Positions 42,701 through 51,602 of a stretch of 63,403 bases of DNA are shown in pieces. The stretch is from CAYPPG01 sp964412555 (GTDB lineage: Bacteria; Hinthialibacterota; Hinthialibacteria; Hinthialibacterales; Hinthialibacteraceae): assembly GCA_964412555.1 (NCBI GenBank), contig CAYPPG010000047.1, positions 1 to 63,403 on the forward strand, written 5' to 3'. The notes under the pieces are model-generated. The model saw nothing but the letters and a program-made list of their open reading frames with translations. It did no database searches and was not told the origin of the DNA. The number at the start of each line of letters is the position of its first letter. The first letter of the stretch is position 1. The translations under genes and the position numbers were made by a program.

Positions 42701-44125
42701 CTATTCATCACGCTTTTTCCCGCTATAGGCATGGGTGGAGTAGCCATAAAATTTCTCAGCACATTCCATAATCGTTTCGGATAGGGTTGGATGGGGGTGG
42801 ACGACTTCGGCCAAATCGCGGACCGTTGCGCCCATTTCAATGGCGAATGCGCCTTCGCTGATCATTTCACCGGCTCCTGCGCCCACGATTCCCACACCGA
42901 GAATCCGATCGGTCTCCGGTTCCACAATCAATTTCGTCAATCCATCCGGACGGTCGAAGCTAAGTGCACGTCCGGAAGCCGACCAGGGAAATTTCGCTGT
43001 CTGGATTTCAATGTTTCTTTCCTTCGCTTCATTTTCCGTCAGTCCACACCAAGCCAATTCGGGATCGGTAAAGACCACCGCCGGAACCACAACGTTTTCG
43101 AAAGAGGTAGACTCCCCAAGAATAGTATCCACGGCAACACGGGCTTCCCGTGCTGCTTTATGAGCCAACAGAGCACCGCCGACAACATCGCCGATGGCAT
43201 AAATCTTGTCATCCTTGGTCTGTTGATGCACATTGGCTTCAATAAAACCCTTAGCATCCGTGGTTACTTTTGTGTTCTTCAATCCCAAATCGAAGCAATT
43301 AGGAGCACGGCCGACGGAGACCAACACACGGTCATATTCCTCATCGTAAGGATCGGAATCTTCTTGCTGCAAAGTAACTTTGATCTTTTTGCCTTTCGTG
43401 GCCATCTTCAACACTTTCGTATTCACGCGGATTTCTTTGAACATTTTTGCGGATTGATCGTGGACATATTTGACTAAATCCTTATCCGCTCCGGCTAGAA
43501 TTGTTCCAAGCGCTTCCACGACAACCACGTTCGTACCGAAGGTCGCATAGACAATCCCTAATTCCATCCCGATATATCCACCACCGATAACCATCATATT
43601 TTGCGGGATTTCCTCGACTTCCAACGCTTGATCCGACGTCATAATTCGCGGATTGCCCAAATCGAAAGCGGAAGGCATAGCGGGAACAGAACCGACGGCA
43701 ATAATTGCTGCGTCATATTTGATGAATTTTTGCCCTTCTTCGGTTTCCACCCGCAACGTATTGGAGTCCTCGAAATGCCCTCGGCCATGCATCACTTCGA
43801 CTTTGCGGGCACCCGCTAGTTGGCGAATACCGGATGAAAGTTTATCCAAAATGGATTCTTTCCAATTCCGCATTTTATCCAAATCGATTTTGGGTTCTGT
43901 AAAGGTAACACCGCGAACTTCAGATTCTTTCGCTTCATCGATCAGTTTGGCCACGTGAAGGTAGGCTTTTGATGGAATACATCCCCGATTCAAACACACA
44001 CCACCCACCCGTGGATCCTTATCGACCAGAATAACTTTTTTCCCTTTATCCGCCGCATAGAAAGCCGCGGCATATCCACCGGGACCGGCTCCGAGAACAA
44101 CGATTTCCGTTTGGATTGGTTCCAT
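42701..44125 (-). CDS. lpdA: Dihydrolipoyl dehydrogenase (E3)
   Basis: A 474-residue FAD enzyme that reoxidises the lipoyl arm of E2 with NAD. It has the FAD motif Gly-Ala-Gly-Pro-Gly-Gly-Tyr-Ala-Ala near 13 and the redox-active pair Cys44 and Cys49 (Cys-Leu-Asn-Arg-Gly-Cys-Ile-Pro-Ser-Lys). The NAD motif Gly-Gly-Gly-Tyr-Ile-Gly lies near 183, and the C-terminal catalytic His-Pro-His-Pro-Thr near 450. An ATG at 44143 overlaps the ribosome binding site; the ATG at 44125 has AAGGAAG seven bases upstream. It is the last gene of the aceE-aceF-lpd operon, preceded by two palindromes. Confidence 0.95.
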   Translation of the reverse strand: MEPIQTEIVVLGAGPGGYAAAFYAADKGKKVILVDKDPRVGGVCLNRGCIPSKAYLHVAKLIDEAKESEVRGVTFTEPKIDLDKMRNWKESILDKLSSGIRQLAGARKVEVMHGRGHFEDSNTLRVETEEGQKFIKYDAAIIAVGSVPAMPSAFDLGNPRIMTSDQALEVEEIPQNMMVIGGGYIGMELGIVYATFGTNVVVVEALGTILAGADKDLVKYVHDQSAKMFKEIRVNTKVLKMATKGKKIKVTLQQEDSDPYDEEYDRVLVSVGRAPNCFDLGLKNTKVTTDAKGFIEANVHQQTKDDKIYAIGDVVGGALLAHKAAREARVAVDTILGESTSFENVVVPAVVFTDPELAWCGLTENEAKERNIEIQTAKFPWSASGRALSFDRPDGLTKLIVEPETDRILGVGIVGAGAGEMISEGAFAIEMGATVRDLAEVVHPHPTLSETIMECAEKFYGYSTHAYSGKKRDE

Positions 44126-44175
44126 GTTTTGCTTCCTTATCATTTATCCATTTTATAAGCCAATAAATATACTTC

Positions 44176-44192
44176 GTTGGCAGAATGCCAAC
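44176..44192 (+). repeat. Variable-stem palindrome, copy 5
   Basis: GTTGGCA-GAA-TGCCAAC: perfect 7-base arms, in the aceF-lpd spacer. Confidence 0.7.
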
Positions 44193-44201
44193 TTTTCAGA
44201 T

Positions 44202-44218
44202 ACCGCCGGGACGGCGGC
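44202..44218 (+). repeat. Variable-stem palindrome, copy 6
   Basis: ACCGCCG-GGA-CGGCGGC with one outer mismatch and the GTTAC tail. The tail contains the reverse complement of the aceF stop codon, so the repeat abuts aceF directly. Confidence 0.7.
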
Positions 44219-44219
44219 G

Positions 44220-45539
44220 TTACAATTTCACTTCGCTTTTCTCAAAATTTTCGTACGCATTCACGATTTCCGTAATGAAGCGCGCCCCATCTGCACCGTC
44301 GATCACGCGGTGATCGTAGGAAACGCACAACGGTAGCGTTGTGCGCACTTCGACTTTCTTCCCATCGAGCGAAACAGGCTTGGTGACGCCTTTTCCGATT
44401 CCTAGAATTGCGACATTGGGCTTATAGACGATCGGTGTAAAATGAGTGCCACCGATACCGCCGAGATTGGAGATCGTAAAAGAACTACCTTTCAGGTCTT
44501 CTCCGCTGAGTTTTCGGTCTCTCGCCTTTTCGGCGATTTCCTGTAATTCTTTCGAAAGATCGAATAGGCTTTTTTCATTGGCATCGCGAATCACGGGGAC
44601 GATCAATCCATCGGGCGTATCAACCGCAATCCCGATATGCATATATTTTTTGTACACGATTTCCTGGGTCGTCTCATCCAAACTCGAATTGAAAATCGGA
44701 TATTTTTCCAATGCCTTGCACACCACTTTGATGGCAAAAGCGGTCAAGGTCAATTTGGCACCTTGCTCTTCATAAGCGGATTTGTGTTTTTTCCGTAAAG
44801 AAAGCATGTCCGTAATATCCGCTTCATCAAGTTGATAAACATGCGGCACGGTCGTCCAAAAATCGAGAACGTTCTTGCCGATTGTTTTCCGTAAAGAAGA
44901 AAGTGGCTTTTTCTCGATTGAACCCCATTTCGAGAAATCGATCGATTGCTGCTGCGCCGTTGCAGGACGTTTTTGTGCTTCTTTCAGTTTCCCAAAGGCA
45001 ACGTCCTGTAATCGTTTGATATAGGTTTTGATATCTTCCAGAACAATTCGTCCACCGCGGGCAGATCCGCGCACCCGGGTCAAATCCAATCCGATATCTT
45101 TCGCCAGTTTACGAATTGTGGGAGACGCCGGAGGCGGATAACCGCTACGCGATTCATATTGATATCCTAAAATGGGATCGACAGTGGATACATCCAAAGA
45201 ATCTAATTTATATCCTTGTTCTTGAACCGGCGCCGGTCGTTCCGGTTTTTCTTCGGCCTCTTCTTCGGTTTTTTCTTCGGGTTTCTCTTTTGCTTCTTCC
45301 TCTTTTCCATCTGTGGAGAGGGAAGCAATCACCTGACCGACGGTAACCGTATCGCCTTCATTGACGTGAATCTTTTTCACGACACCGGCTTCCGTCGAGG
45401 GAATCGGTGCCGTCGCCTTCTCGTTCTCGATCTCGATGATCGTTTGATCTTTGTCGACCTGATCGCCTTCCTCTACGAGAACGGAAACCACGGTACCGGA
45501 ATCCGCTCCCTCCGCCAAACGTGGTAATCGTATGTCCAT
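44220..45539 (-). CDS. aceF: Dihydrolipoamide acetyltransferase (E2)
   Basis: A 439-residue E2 core component of pyruvate dehydrogenase. One N-terminal lipoyl domain carries the lipoylated Lys41 (Glu-Asn-Glu-Lys-Ala). An acidic Glu/Lys/Pro-rich linker is followed by the peripheral-subunit-binding domain (Ser-Pro-Thr-Ile-Arg-Lys-Leu-Ala-Lys-Asp near 145). The catalytic domain ends with Ser-Tyr-Asp-His-Arg-Val-Ile-Asp-Gly (His410, Asp414). Proteobacterial AceF often has two or three lipoyl domains; here there is one. An ATG at 45599 would add 20 residues encoding the long palindrome; the ATG at 45539 has AGGGGA upstream. Confidence 0.95.
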   Translation of the reverse strand: MDIRLPRLAEGADSGTVVSVLVEEGDQVDKDQTIIEIENEKATAPIPSTEAGVVKKIHVNEGDTVTVGQVIASLSTDGKEEEAKEKPEEKTEEEAEEKPERPAPVQEQGYKLDSLDVSTVDPILGYQYESRSGYPPPASPTIRKLAKDIGLDLTRVRGSARGGRIVLEDIKTYIKRLQDVAFGKLKEAQKRPATAQQQSIDFSKWGSIEKKPLSSLRKTIGKNVLDFWTTVPHVYQLDEADITDMLSLRKKHKSAYEEQGAKLTLTAFAIKVVCKALEKYPIFNSSLDETTQEIVYKKYMHIGIAVDTPDGLIVPVIRDANEKSLFDLSKELQEIAEKARDRKLSGEDLKGSSFTISNLGGIGGTHFTPIVYKPNVAILGIGKGVTKPVSLDGKKVEVRTTLPLCVSYDHRVIDGADGARFITEIVNAYENFEKSEVKL

Positions 45540-45568
45540 CAGGGTTCCCCTTTGTTTTCTTGAAAATA

Positions 45569-45599
45569 TTGTGGTGCAGACCTCTGGTCTGCACCACAA
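45569..45599 (-). repeat. Variable-stem palindrome, copy 7 (long arms)
   Basis: A perfect inverted repeat with 14-base arms around TCT. Its core GCAGACC-TCT-GGTCTGC is identical to the copy at 13021, extended symmetrically by seven further base pairs. It lies in the aceE-aceF spacer. Confidence 0.8.
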
Positions 45600-45610
45600 T
45601 TACAGTACAT

Positions 45611-45627
45611 GCCGCCGGGACGGCGGC
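45611..45627 (+). repeat. Variable-stem palindrome, copy 8
   Basis: GCCGCCG-GGA-CGGCGGC with tail GTTCC, eight bases before the aceE stop. It is nearly the same sequence as copy 6 in the other spacer of this operon. Confidence 0.75.
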
Positions 45628-45634
45628 GTTCCGT

Positions 45635-48289
45635 TTACAAAATCTCCGGAAACGCTTTTTCCGGATCGAAATCCAAATCGTTGATCGCTTGAGCGACCAT
45701 CTTGCGATCCATTTTTGCCTTTTCGGCTAATTGGTAAAGTGTCGCGATCACTGTTGATTCCGCATCGATTTCGAAGAAACGGCGGAGATTTTTGCGGGTA
45801 TCGCTTCGTCCGAATCCGTCGGTTCCGAGAGTCATCAATCCGCCCGGCACCCAGGGAGCGATTTGTTCGGGGACTATTTTCATGTAGTCGGAAACGGCAA
45901 TGAATACCCCTTCTTCATTTTCCAGGATTGTTTCGAGATATGATTTTTTCGGCTCTTCGTTTGGATGCAACATATTCCAACGGCGTACTTTCAACGCTTC
46001 GGAGCGTAGACTTTTATAACTTGTCGCACTCCAAACGTCAGCAGAAACATCATATTTTTCAGCCAGAATCCGTTGGGCTTCGAGTGCCATATTCATGATT
46101 GGTCCGCTGCTAAAAATATGCGCTTTGTGTTTGCCGCTCTCACCGGCTTTGAATTTATAGAGTCCTTTCAAGATTCCCTCTTCGGCGTTTTCCGGCATTT
46201 CGGGCTGGGGATAATTTTCATTGTATAGAGTTAAATAGTAAAAGATTTCTTCCCCTTCCTTATACATCCGCCGAAGCCCGTCCTGCAGGATAACTGCTAT
46301 TTCATAGGCAAAAGCAGGATCGTAAGCCAATAAATTCGGAATCGTGCTGGCGAGAAGGTGGCTGTGACCATCCTGGTGCTGCAAACCTTCCCCGTTCAAG
46401 GTAGTTCTGCCTGCTGTTCCCCCTAATAGAAATCCTTTCGTTCGGCTGTCACCGGCCAACCACATCAAATCGCCGACGCGTTGAAATCCGAACATCGAAT
46501 AGTAAGTGAACATGGGGATCATATTGATTCCCAAATTGGAATAAGCCGTACCGGCTGCCACAAAGGAAGACATTGAACCGGCTTCCGTGATTCCCTCTTC
46601 CAGTATTTGGCCGTCTTTGGCTTCCTGATAAAACAGGAGGGTTTCTTTGTCGACTGGCTCATATAGTTGCCCGCGTGAAGAATAAATACCATACTGGCGG
46701 AATAGGGCATCCATGCCGAAAGTACGTGCCTCATCCGGGATAATGGGGACGATATGCTTACCAATATCCTTGTTTCTCAAAAGTTTTGTCAAGATACGAA
46801 CATAGGCCATCGTTGTGGATATTTCTTGATCGGGAGATCCTTTGAGAAAGTCGGCGAAATAATCCATTTCCGGAACGTTCAACGGTTCCGCCTTCGGATT
46901 ACGTTTCGGAAGATACCCCCCCAATTCCTTCCGACGTTCCATGAGATATTGAATTTCCGGACTATCTTTTTCCGGCCGGTAAAACGGTGTTTCGACAACG
47001 TCTTCGTCGCTCAGCGGGATATCGAAGCGAGCGCGGAATTCGCGCAACTCTTTTTCGTTCAGTTTTTTCTGTTGGTGGGTAATGTTTCGGCCTTCACCCG
47101 CTTCTCCCAAGCCATAGCCTTTCACAGTTTTGGCGAGAATAACGGTTGGCTGTCCTTGGTGTTCAACCGCGGCTTTATAAGCGGCATAGACTTTTTTAGG
47201 ATCATGGCCGCCGCGCATTAATTTGCGGATTTCATCGTCGGTAAGATGATTGACCAGTTCCAACAATTGCGGATATTTGCTGAAAAAGTGTTTACGAGTA
47301 TAACTTCCCGGTTCGACAGAATATTTTTGATAATCGCCGTCAACCGCTTCATCCATTCGCTTGATCAATAGACCGCTTTTATCTGCTTCAAAGAGGGGAT
47401 CCCAGTTCGAACCCCAGATGACTTTGATGACATTCCACCCGGCACCACGGAAAATCGACTCCAATTCCTGGATGATTTTGGTATTCCCTCGAACAGGACC
47501 GTCGAGACGCTGCAAGTTGCAATTCACGACCCAGATTAAATTATCCAGTTTCTCGCGAGCGGCCAGCGTAAGGGAGCCTAATGTTTCGGGTTCATCGGTT
47601 TCGCCGTCCCCAACGAAGCACCAGACATTCGGTTCTTCCCCCTTTAGTAATCCCCGATGCTGCAAATACCGTATAAAACGCGCGTGATAGATGGAAGTAA
47701 TCGGTCCAAGTCCCATCGAAACCGTCGGGAATTGCCAAAAATCGGGCATGAGATAGGGATGAGGATAAGAAGAAAGTCCGCCGCCTTCCTGCAATTCCTG
47801 GCGAAAATTATGCAAATGGGTGGCTTCGAGGCGGTGTTCTAAAAATGCCCGAGCGTAAGGGCCAGGGGTTCCGTGGCCTTGAAAATACACCAAATCCGCC
47901 AATCGGTCTCCGTCTCCGCCGCGGAAAAAATGGTTTTGGCCGACTTCACAGAGCGTAGCCGAGGAAGCATAAGTCGAGATATGGCCACCAAGACCCGCAT
48001 GTATCCGGTTTGCCTGTACAACCATGGCCATAGCGTTCCATCGAACCATGCTTTTGATCCGGCGCTCAATTTGCCGGTCTCCCGGATACGGAGGTTCCTC
48101 TTCAGGCGGGATTGTATTGACATAAGGTGAACTCACGGGAATGGGCACATCGGTTCCGTCTTTGCGCAGTCGCCGGGCAACGGAATTCAAGAAAAAAGAG
48201 GAACGATAGGGTTCCTCGTCCTCCAAAGAATGTCCTACCACATGCTCCAGTGAGTCGTAAAAGTTTTCATGATCTGTTTTTTTATTCAT
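45635..48289 (-). CDS. aceE: Pyruvate dehydrogenase E1 component, homodimeric type
   Basis: An 884-residue thiamine-diphosphate enzyme that decarboxylates pyruvate and acetylates the lipoyl arm of E2. The length and layout are those of the single-chain alpha-2 type E1. The ThDP motif runs from Gly-Asp-Gly-Glu-Thr-Asp-Glu-Pro-Glu to Val-Val-Asn-Cys-Asn near 240-270. Upstream are Phe-Gln-Gly-His-Gly-Thr-Pro-Gly and Pro-His-Pro-Tyr-Leu-Met-Pro. GAGGGA precedes the ATG. It heads the aceE-aceF-lpd operon and is divergent from a lipoate-ligase-like gene. The product makes acetyl-CoA for the TCA cycle and lipid synthesis. Confidence 0.96.
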   Translation of the reverse strand: MNKKTDHENFYDSLEHVVGHSLEDEEPYRSSFFLNSVARRLRKDGTDVPIPVSSPYVNTIPPEEEPPYPGDRQIERRIKSMVRWNAMAMVVQANRIHAGLGGHISTYASSATLCEVGQNHFFRGGDGDRLADLVYFQGHGTPGPYARAFLEHRLEATHLHNFRQELQEGGGLSSYPHPYLMPDFWQFPTVSMGLGPITSIYHARFIRYLQHRGLLKGEEPNVWCFVGDGETDEPETLGSLTLAAREKLDNLIWVVNCNLQRLDGPVRGNTKIIQELESIFRGAGWNVIKVIWGSNWDPLFEADKSGLLIKRMDEAVDGDYQKYSVEPGSYTRKHFFSKYPQLLELVNHLTDDEIRKLMRGGHDPKKVYAAYKAAVEHQGQPTVILAKTVKGYGLGEAGEGRNITHQQKKLNEKELREFRARFDIPLSDEDVVETPFYRPEKDSPEIQYLMERRKELGGYLPKRNPKAEPLNVPEMDYFADFLKGSPDQEISTTMAYVRILTKLLRNKDIGKHIVPIIPDEARTFGMDALFRQYGIYSSRGQLYEPVDKETLLFYQEAKDGQILEEGITEAGSMSSFVAAGTAYSNLGINMIPMFTYYSMFGFQRVGDLMWLAGDSRTKGFLLGGTAGRTTLNGEGLQHQDGHSHLLASTIPNLLAYDPAFAYEIAVILQDGLRRMYKEGEEIFYYLTLYNENYPQPEMPENAEEGILKGLYKFKAGESGKHKAHIFSSGPIMNMALEAQRILAEKYDVSADVWSATSYKSLRSEALKVRRWNMLHPNEEPKKSYLETILENEEGVFIAVSDYMKIVPEQIAPWVPGGLMTLGTDGFGRSDTRKNLRRFFEIDAESTVIATLYQLAEKAKMDRKMVAQAINDLDFDPEKAFPEIL

Positions 48290-48436
48290 GTTTCCCTCAT
48301 CATATGCGTAAAAAACGGTTCACACAAACACGTTGTTATTGCACCTGTTCTCTTGATATTGACGGCTGCGAAATGAATGCAAGAATCAACACCGGTGTAA
48401 AATATTCATAGTGTAGCCGGAAAAATTGATTTGAGA

Positions 48437-49156
48437 ATGAAATATCTCGATTTGACCTTTACTGATCCTTATGCCAATGTGGCTTGTGACGAAGCATTGT
48501 TGAATGTATGCGAAAGCGGATTCGATCACTCGATATTGCGCTTTTGGGAATCCGATCAATATTTTGTTGTACTCGGAATTTCCAATAAAATCAACCAGGA
48601 GGCCGACCTTGCCGCTTGCACACGTGATAAGATTCCGGTCCTGCGCCGTTGCAGCGGTGGGGGCACCGTTCTTCAAGGTCCCGGCTGTTTTAATTATTCG
48701 CTGATTTTAAAAATAGAAGATTATCCACAAATCAAAAATATACAAGATACTCACAAATTTGTTCTTGAACAACACAGGCAAGCGTTTCAACCGTATGTTC
48801 AAGGGGAAATCCGCCATCTGGGCATTTGCGACCTAGCGATCAATCGATTGAAATTTTCCGGCAACGCTCAGCGGAGGAAAAAACGTTTTGTTCTGTATCA
48901 TGGAACTTTGTTATTGGATTTCGACTTACATTTGATCCGGAAATACCTTCGAATGCCGGAGGATCAACCGGAGTACCGGAACAAACGTTCACATCAGGAT
49001 TTTTTGATCAATTTGTCTATTCCGGCTGATATAGTCAAGCAGATATTGCTGGAAACCTGGGGAAGTACCGAAGTTTTTCGGGAAATCCCCCATTCTCTTA
49101 TTGATGAATTGATCGAGACAAAATATGCCACCAACAATTGGACATACAAGTTTTAA
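48437..49156 (+). CDS. Lipoate-protein ligase A-like protein
   Basis: A 239-residue member of the BPL/LplA/LipB family. The lipoyl-binding signature Arg-Arg-Cys-Ser-Gly-Gly-Gly-Thr-Val near 73 and the catalytic-Lys region Arg-Leu-Lys-Phe-Ser-Gly-Asn-Ala-Gln-Arg-Arg near 135 are clear, followed by His-Gly-Thr-Leu-Leu. It attaches lipoate to, or transfers octanoyl onto, carrier domains. The C-terminal accessory domain of E. coli LplA is missing, as in LipM/LipL-type enzymes. A TTG two codons upstream (48431) is an alternative start, and no strong ribosome binding site is seen. Its head-to-head position with aceE suggests it modifies the E2 lipoyl domain. Confidence 0.82.
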   Translation: MKYLDLTFTDPYANVACDEALLNVCESGFDHSILRFWESDQYFVVLGISNKINQEADLAACTRDKIPVLRRCSGGGTVLQGPGCFNYSLILKIEDYPQIKNIQDTHKFVLEQHRQAFQPYVQGEIRHLGICDLAINRLKFSGNAQRRKKRFVLYHGTLLLDFDLHLIRKYLRMPEDQPEYRNKRSHQDFLINLSIPADIVKQILLETWGSTEVFREIPHSLIDELIETKYATNNWTYKF

Positions 49157-49237
49157 ATTTCTTTCATATCCATCCAAAATTATCTGAAGGATTCTTCGAA
49201 CAAAATAATACCACTTCTCTTTTCCCTACAAATTTAC

Positions 49238-49266
49238 TTGATTCATCCAAGAAAAATCTATAGAAT
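49238..49266 (+). promoter_or_regulatory. Candidate promoter of the pseudopilin gene
   Basis: TTGATT (49238-49243) and TAGAAT (49261-49266) are separated by 17 bases; transcription would begin about 30 bases before the ATG. Confidence 0.5.
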
Positions 49267-49301
49267 GACGAAGGAATTGATAAACCGAAAGGGGATATGG
49301 A

Positions 49302-49886
49302 ATGAGAAAGAATGCCTTTACCCTGATTGAACTCCTTATTGTCGTCGCTATCATCGGTGTGCTTGCCGCCATCGCGGTTCCTAATTTTATCAATGCTCGT
49401 GTACGTGCGATGGTCGCCAAGGTAGAGGGGGAATTCAAGACGATGGCCAATGCGCTCGAAATGTACAAAATGGATCGAGGTAAATATCCCCCCTTCGTCG
49501 ATCCATCTGGGGTGAATATCAATCCGGTCAACCGGCGATTGATCCCTTTGACCACACCGGTTGCCTATTTGGCGGCGGTCCCGCAAGATCCGTTTCTGGA
49601 AGCTCGGTATGGGGAACGGGTCGTTCCTGGCCAGCATGAAGCGTATGTGACGTATGATTATGTCGATGCATGGACGATTATTCATAATGCCAAGCGTGCT
49701 GTTGTCGGTTCAAGCCTTCGTTGTTGTGAATGGCAGATATCCAGTGCGGGTCCTGATTACGATGCCGACACATACGGAACCGCTCCAACCTGGGACGCTA
49801 CCAATGGTCTGACCAGCCGGGGAGATATGATCAAACTGGGGCCGCCGACTTCGTTTCCCTGTGATCCTAGTTTGATTGGGATTTAA
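49302..49886 (+). CDS. Type II secretion-like pseudopilin (GspG-like prepilin)
   Basis: A 194-residue prepilin-like protein. The class III signal Lys-Asn-Ala then Phe-Thr-Leu-Ile-Glu-Leu-Leu-Ile-Val is followed by one hydrophobic helix and a Pro-Asn-Phe-x-x-Ala-Arg segment typical of GspG-type major pseudopilins. The position before the cleavage site is Ala where Gly is usual. The globular part contains several aromatic and Pro-rich loops and a Tyr-Lys-Met-Asp-Arg-Gly-Lys-Tyr-Pro-Pro motif, which in related proteins binds calcium or packs the fibre. No other secretion genes are nearby. Large sets of lone pseudopilin genes are typical of planctomycete-like genomes. Confidence 0.8.
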   Translation: MRKNAFTLIELLIVVAIIGVLAAIAVPNFINARVRAMVAKVEGEFKTMANALEMYKMDRGKYPPFVDPSGVNINPVNRRLIPLTTPVAYLAAVPQDPFLEARYGERVVPGQHEAYVTYDYVDAWTIIHNAKRAVVGSSLRCCEWQISSAGPDYDADTYGTAPTWDATNGLTSRGDMIKLGPPTSFPCDPSLIGI

Positions 49887-49918
49887 AATATTCTTCCCTT
49901 CTTGCACATGCTAGACAA

Positions 49919-50923
49919 TTAAGAATCTAATTTTTGCAAACAGGCTCGAAGGACTGTGTCGGGAGATAATTCATTCATACACTTCACATGCTCACACCGT
50001 TTCTGAAAACAGGGGCCGCACTCCACTGTAACAGACAATGAAGCCGCAGACGGATCATACGGCCCCGTCAATTTCGGATTGGTTGGACCGAACAAAGCCA
50101 CCGTTTTGGTTCCCACTGCGGAGGCTAAATGCATCGGTGCAGAATCGTTCCCAACAAACAAATCGGATTCTTCGAGCAAGGCTCCCAACTCCAAAATCGA
50201 AATTTTGCCACACAAATTCAGAGACGGATTTTTCATTCGACTTACCATTTCGTCCACGATTTCAACTTCATCCGGCGCCCCGGATAAAACGATGTTCGCT
50301 CCATTCTGCTCAATCAAACGATCCGCCAATTGGGCATAATGATGGGGCGGCCAACATTTTGTATTCCATCTTGCGGTGGGACAAATGGTGATCAACGGGC
50401 GTTGAGCGGATAATTCCGATAACAATTCATGGATATGTTCCCGATGTGTCTCTGTGATCGGAATCGGGAAGGAGACTGTTTCCAAGCGTGGAGCTCCAAG
50501 TGCTTCGCAGAGCGAAACATAACGTTCGACGGCGTGCATCGAGTGAGTTGGAATATCGAAGGTTTCCGTATAAAAATATATTGAACCTTCCCGCCCGCTT
50601 CGATAACCAATCCTTCTTGGAGAACCGGTCATGCAAGACAACAAAGCGGATCGAAATAGGCATTGAAAGTCGATGACCGTATCGAAACGCGGAGTTCTCA
50701 TTTCACGAAGCAGTAAAGGAATTTGCCGCCATAAAAATTTCCGCCGGTCGATGGTGATAACATGATCGATAAGTGGATGGTTCATGACAATTTCTGCATT
50801 GTTTTTAAAAATCAGCCATGTGATCCGGATCGAGTGAAAACGGGTTTTCAAAATCGGCAACACGCTCGTCGCTTGAATAACATCTCCCAATGCCGAAGGT
50901 TTGATAATCAAGATGTTTTTCAT
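49919..50923 (-). CDS. GT9-family heptosyltransferase (WaaF/WaaC-like)
   Basis: A 334-residue GT-B glycosyltransferase of family 9. The N-terminus Ile-Leu-Ile-Ile-Lys-Pro-Ser-Ala-Leu-Gly-Asp-Val-Ile is diagnostic for ADP-heptose transferases. Further on are Cys-Pro-Thr-Ala-Arg-Trp, then Phe-Val-Gly-Asn-Asp-Ser-Ala-Pro-Met-His-Leu-Ala-Ser-Ala, the donor-binding segment, and Ala-Leu-Phe-Gly-Pro-Thr. It adds heptose to the inner core of lipopolysaccharide in the cytoplasm. The final Cys-Gly-Pro-Cys-Phe-Gln-Lys-Arg-Cys region is common in the family. An RfaE2-like adenylyltransferase gene lies some 8 kb away at 59266 and could make the donor. Confidence 0.88.
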   Translation of the reverse strand: MKNILIIKPSALGDVIQATSVLPILKTRFHSIRITWLIFKNNAEIVMNHPLIDHVITIDRRKFLWRQIPLLLREMRTPRFDTVIDFQCLFRSALLSCMTGSPRRIGYRSGREGSIYFYTETFDIPTHSMHAVERYVSLCEALGAPRLETVSFPIPITETHREHIHELLSELSAQRPLITICPTARWNTKCWPPHHYAQLADRLIEQNGANIVLSGAPDEVEIVDEMVSRMKNPSLNLCGKISILELGALLEESDLFVGNDSAPMHLASAVGTKTVALFGPTNPKLTGPYDPSAASLSVTVECGPCFQKRCEHVKCMNELSPDTVLRACLQKLDS

Positions 50924-51027
50924 GGATCTTTTCTTTCTTCTAAGTCTCCACGATGCATTGAAATTCGACTACACTATCTTCGATAAACGTTCTTTCGGGA
51001 ACAGAACACATTATCCCATGGCAAAAC

Positions 51028-51597
51028 ATGAAATCACGAACACCCAATCTTCAACCTGTGATACGCGCATTGGTGCAGGATGCGCAAAACAGCCGTGCTC
51101 GGTTGCGTAAACTGGAACAACATTCTCTTATTCTGAAAATTTTGATCGGCGTGATCGTTCTCCTTTTTTTCATTTTCTTTTGGCTTCAACTCTCTTCCGA
51201 TAAAATCATTACGGCCAAACAATATATCGTTATCGATCAAAAGGGGAACTACCGATGCATTCTCGGTCCGTCCGGATTAACCATTCTCGATGATTCGATG
51301 AAGAAAAGAGCCTCTTTTTTGATTCGGCCGGAGGGGAATCCCGTCATGTCCTTGTTTGACGAAAAGGAAGCATTACGCTTACAATTTAGTTTGGACGAGA
51401 AAGGAAAACCCCAGGTCGTTTCCTATGAAGAGCAGCCCGATATGCAGTTATCCGATATCACACCTTCCAACGAAGATGAAGATGTGATGCCCCCTCAACC
51501 AACCGCTACAATTAAGGCGGCTACAGAAACCCTCTCTCCAACCAAATCCCCTTTATCGGCAACGGATACTATCCGAGAAAGTACTACCATGCAATAA
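51028..51597 (+). CDS. Single-pass membrane protein of unknown function
   Basis: Not recognised. The 189-residue protein has a charged, helical N-terminus, one hydrophobic segment (about residues 35-55), a periplasmic-like beta-rich portion and a Thr/Ser/Pro-rich low-complexity tail from about residue 145. The periplasmic part contains an Asp-Gln-Lys-Gly-Asn-Tyr-Arg-Cys-Ile-Leu-Gly-Pro-Ser-Gly segment, followed by an Asp-Glu-Lys-Glu-Ala-Leu-Arg-Leu repeat-like strand. The motif of a repeated residue pattern such as Val-Leu-Gly-x-x-x-Gly-Leu occurs in other hypothetical proteins but proves nothing. The ATG lacks a clear ribosome binding site. It converges on the AsmA-like gene with five bases between. 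Confidence 0.6.
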   Translation: MKSRTPNLQPVIRALVQDAQNSRARLRKLEQHSLILKILIGVIVLLFFIFFWLQLSSDKIITAKQYIVIDQKGNYRCILGPSGLTILDDSMKKRASFLIRPEGNPVMSLFDEKEALRLQFSLDEKGKPQVVSYEEQPDMQLSDITPSNEDEDVMPPQPTATIKAATETLSPTKSPLSATDTIRESTTMQ

Positions 51598-51602
51598 ACG
51601 AT

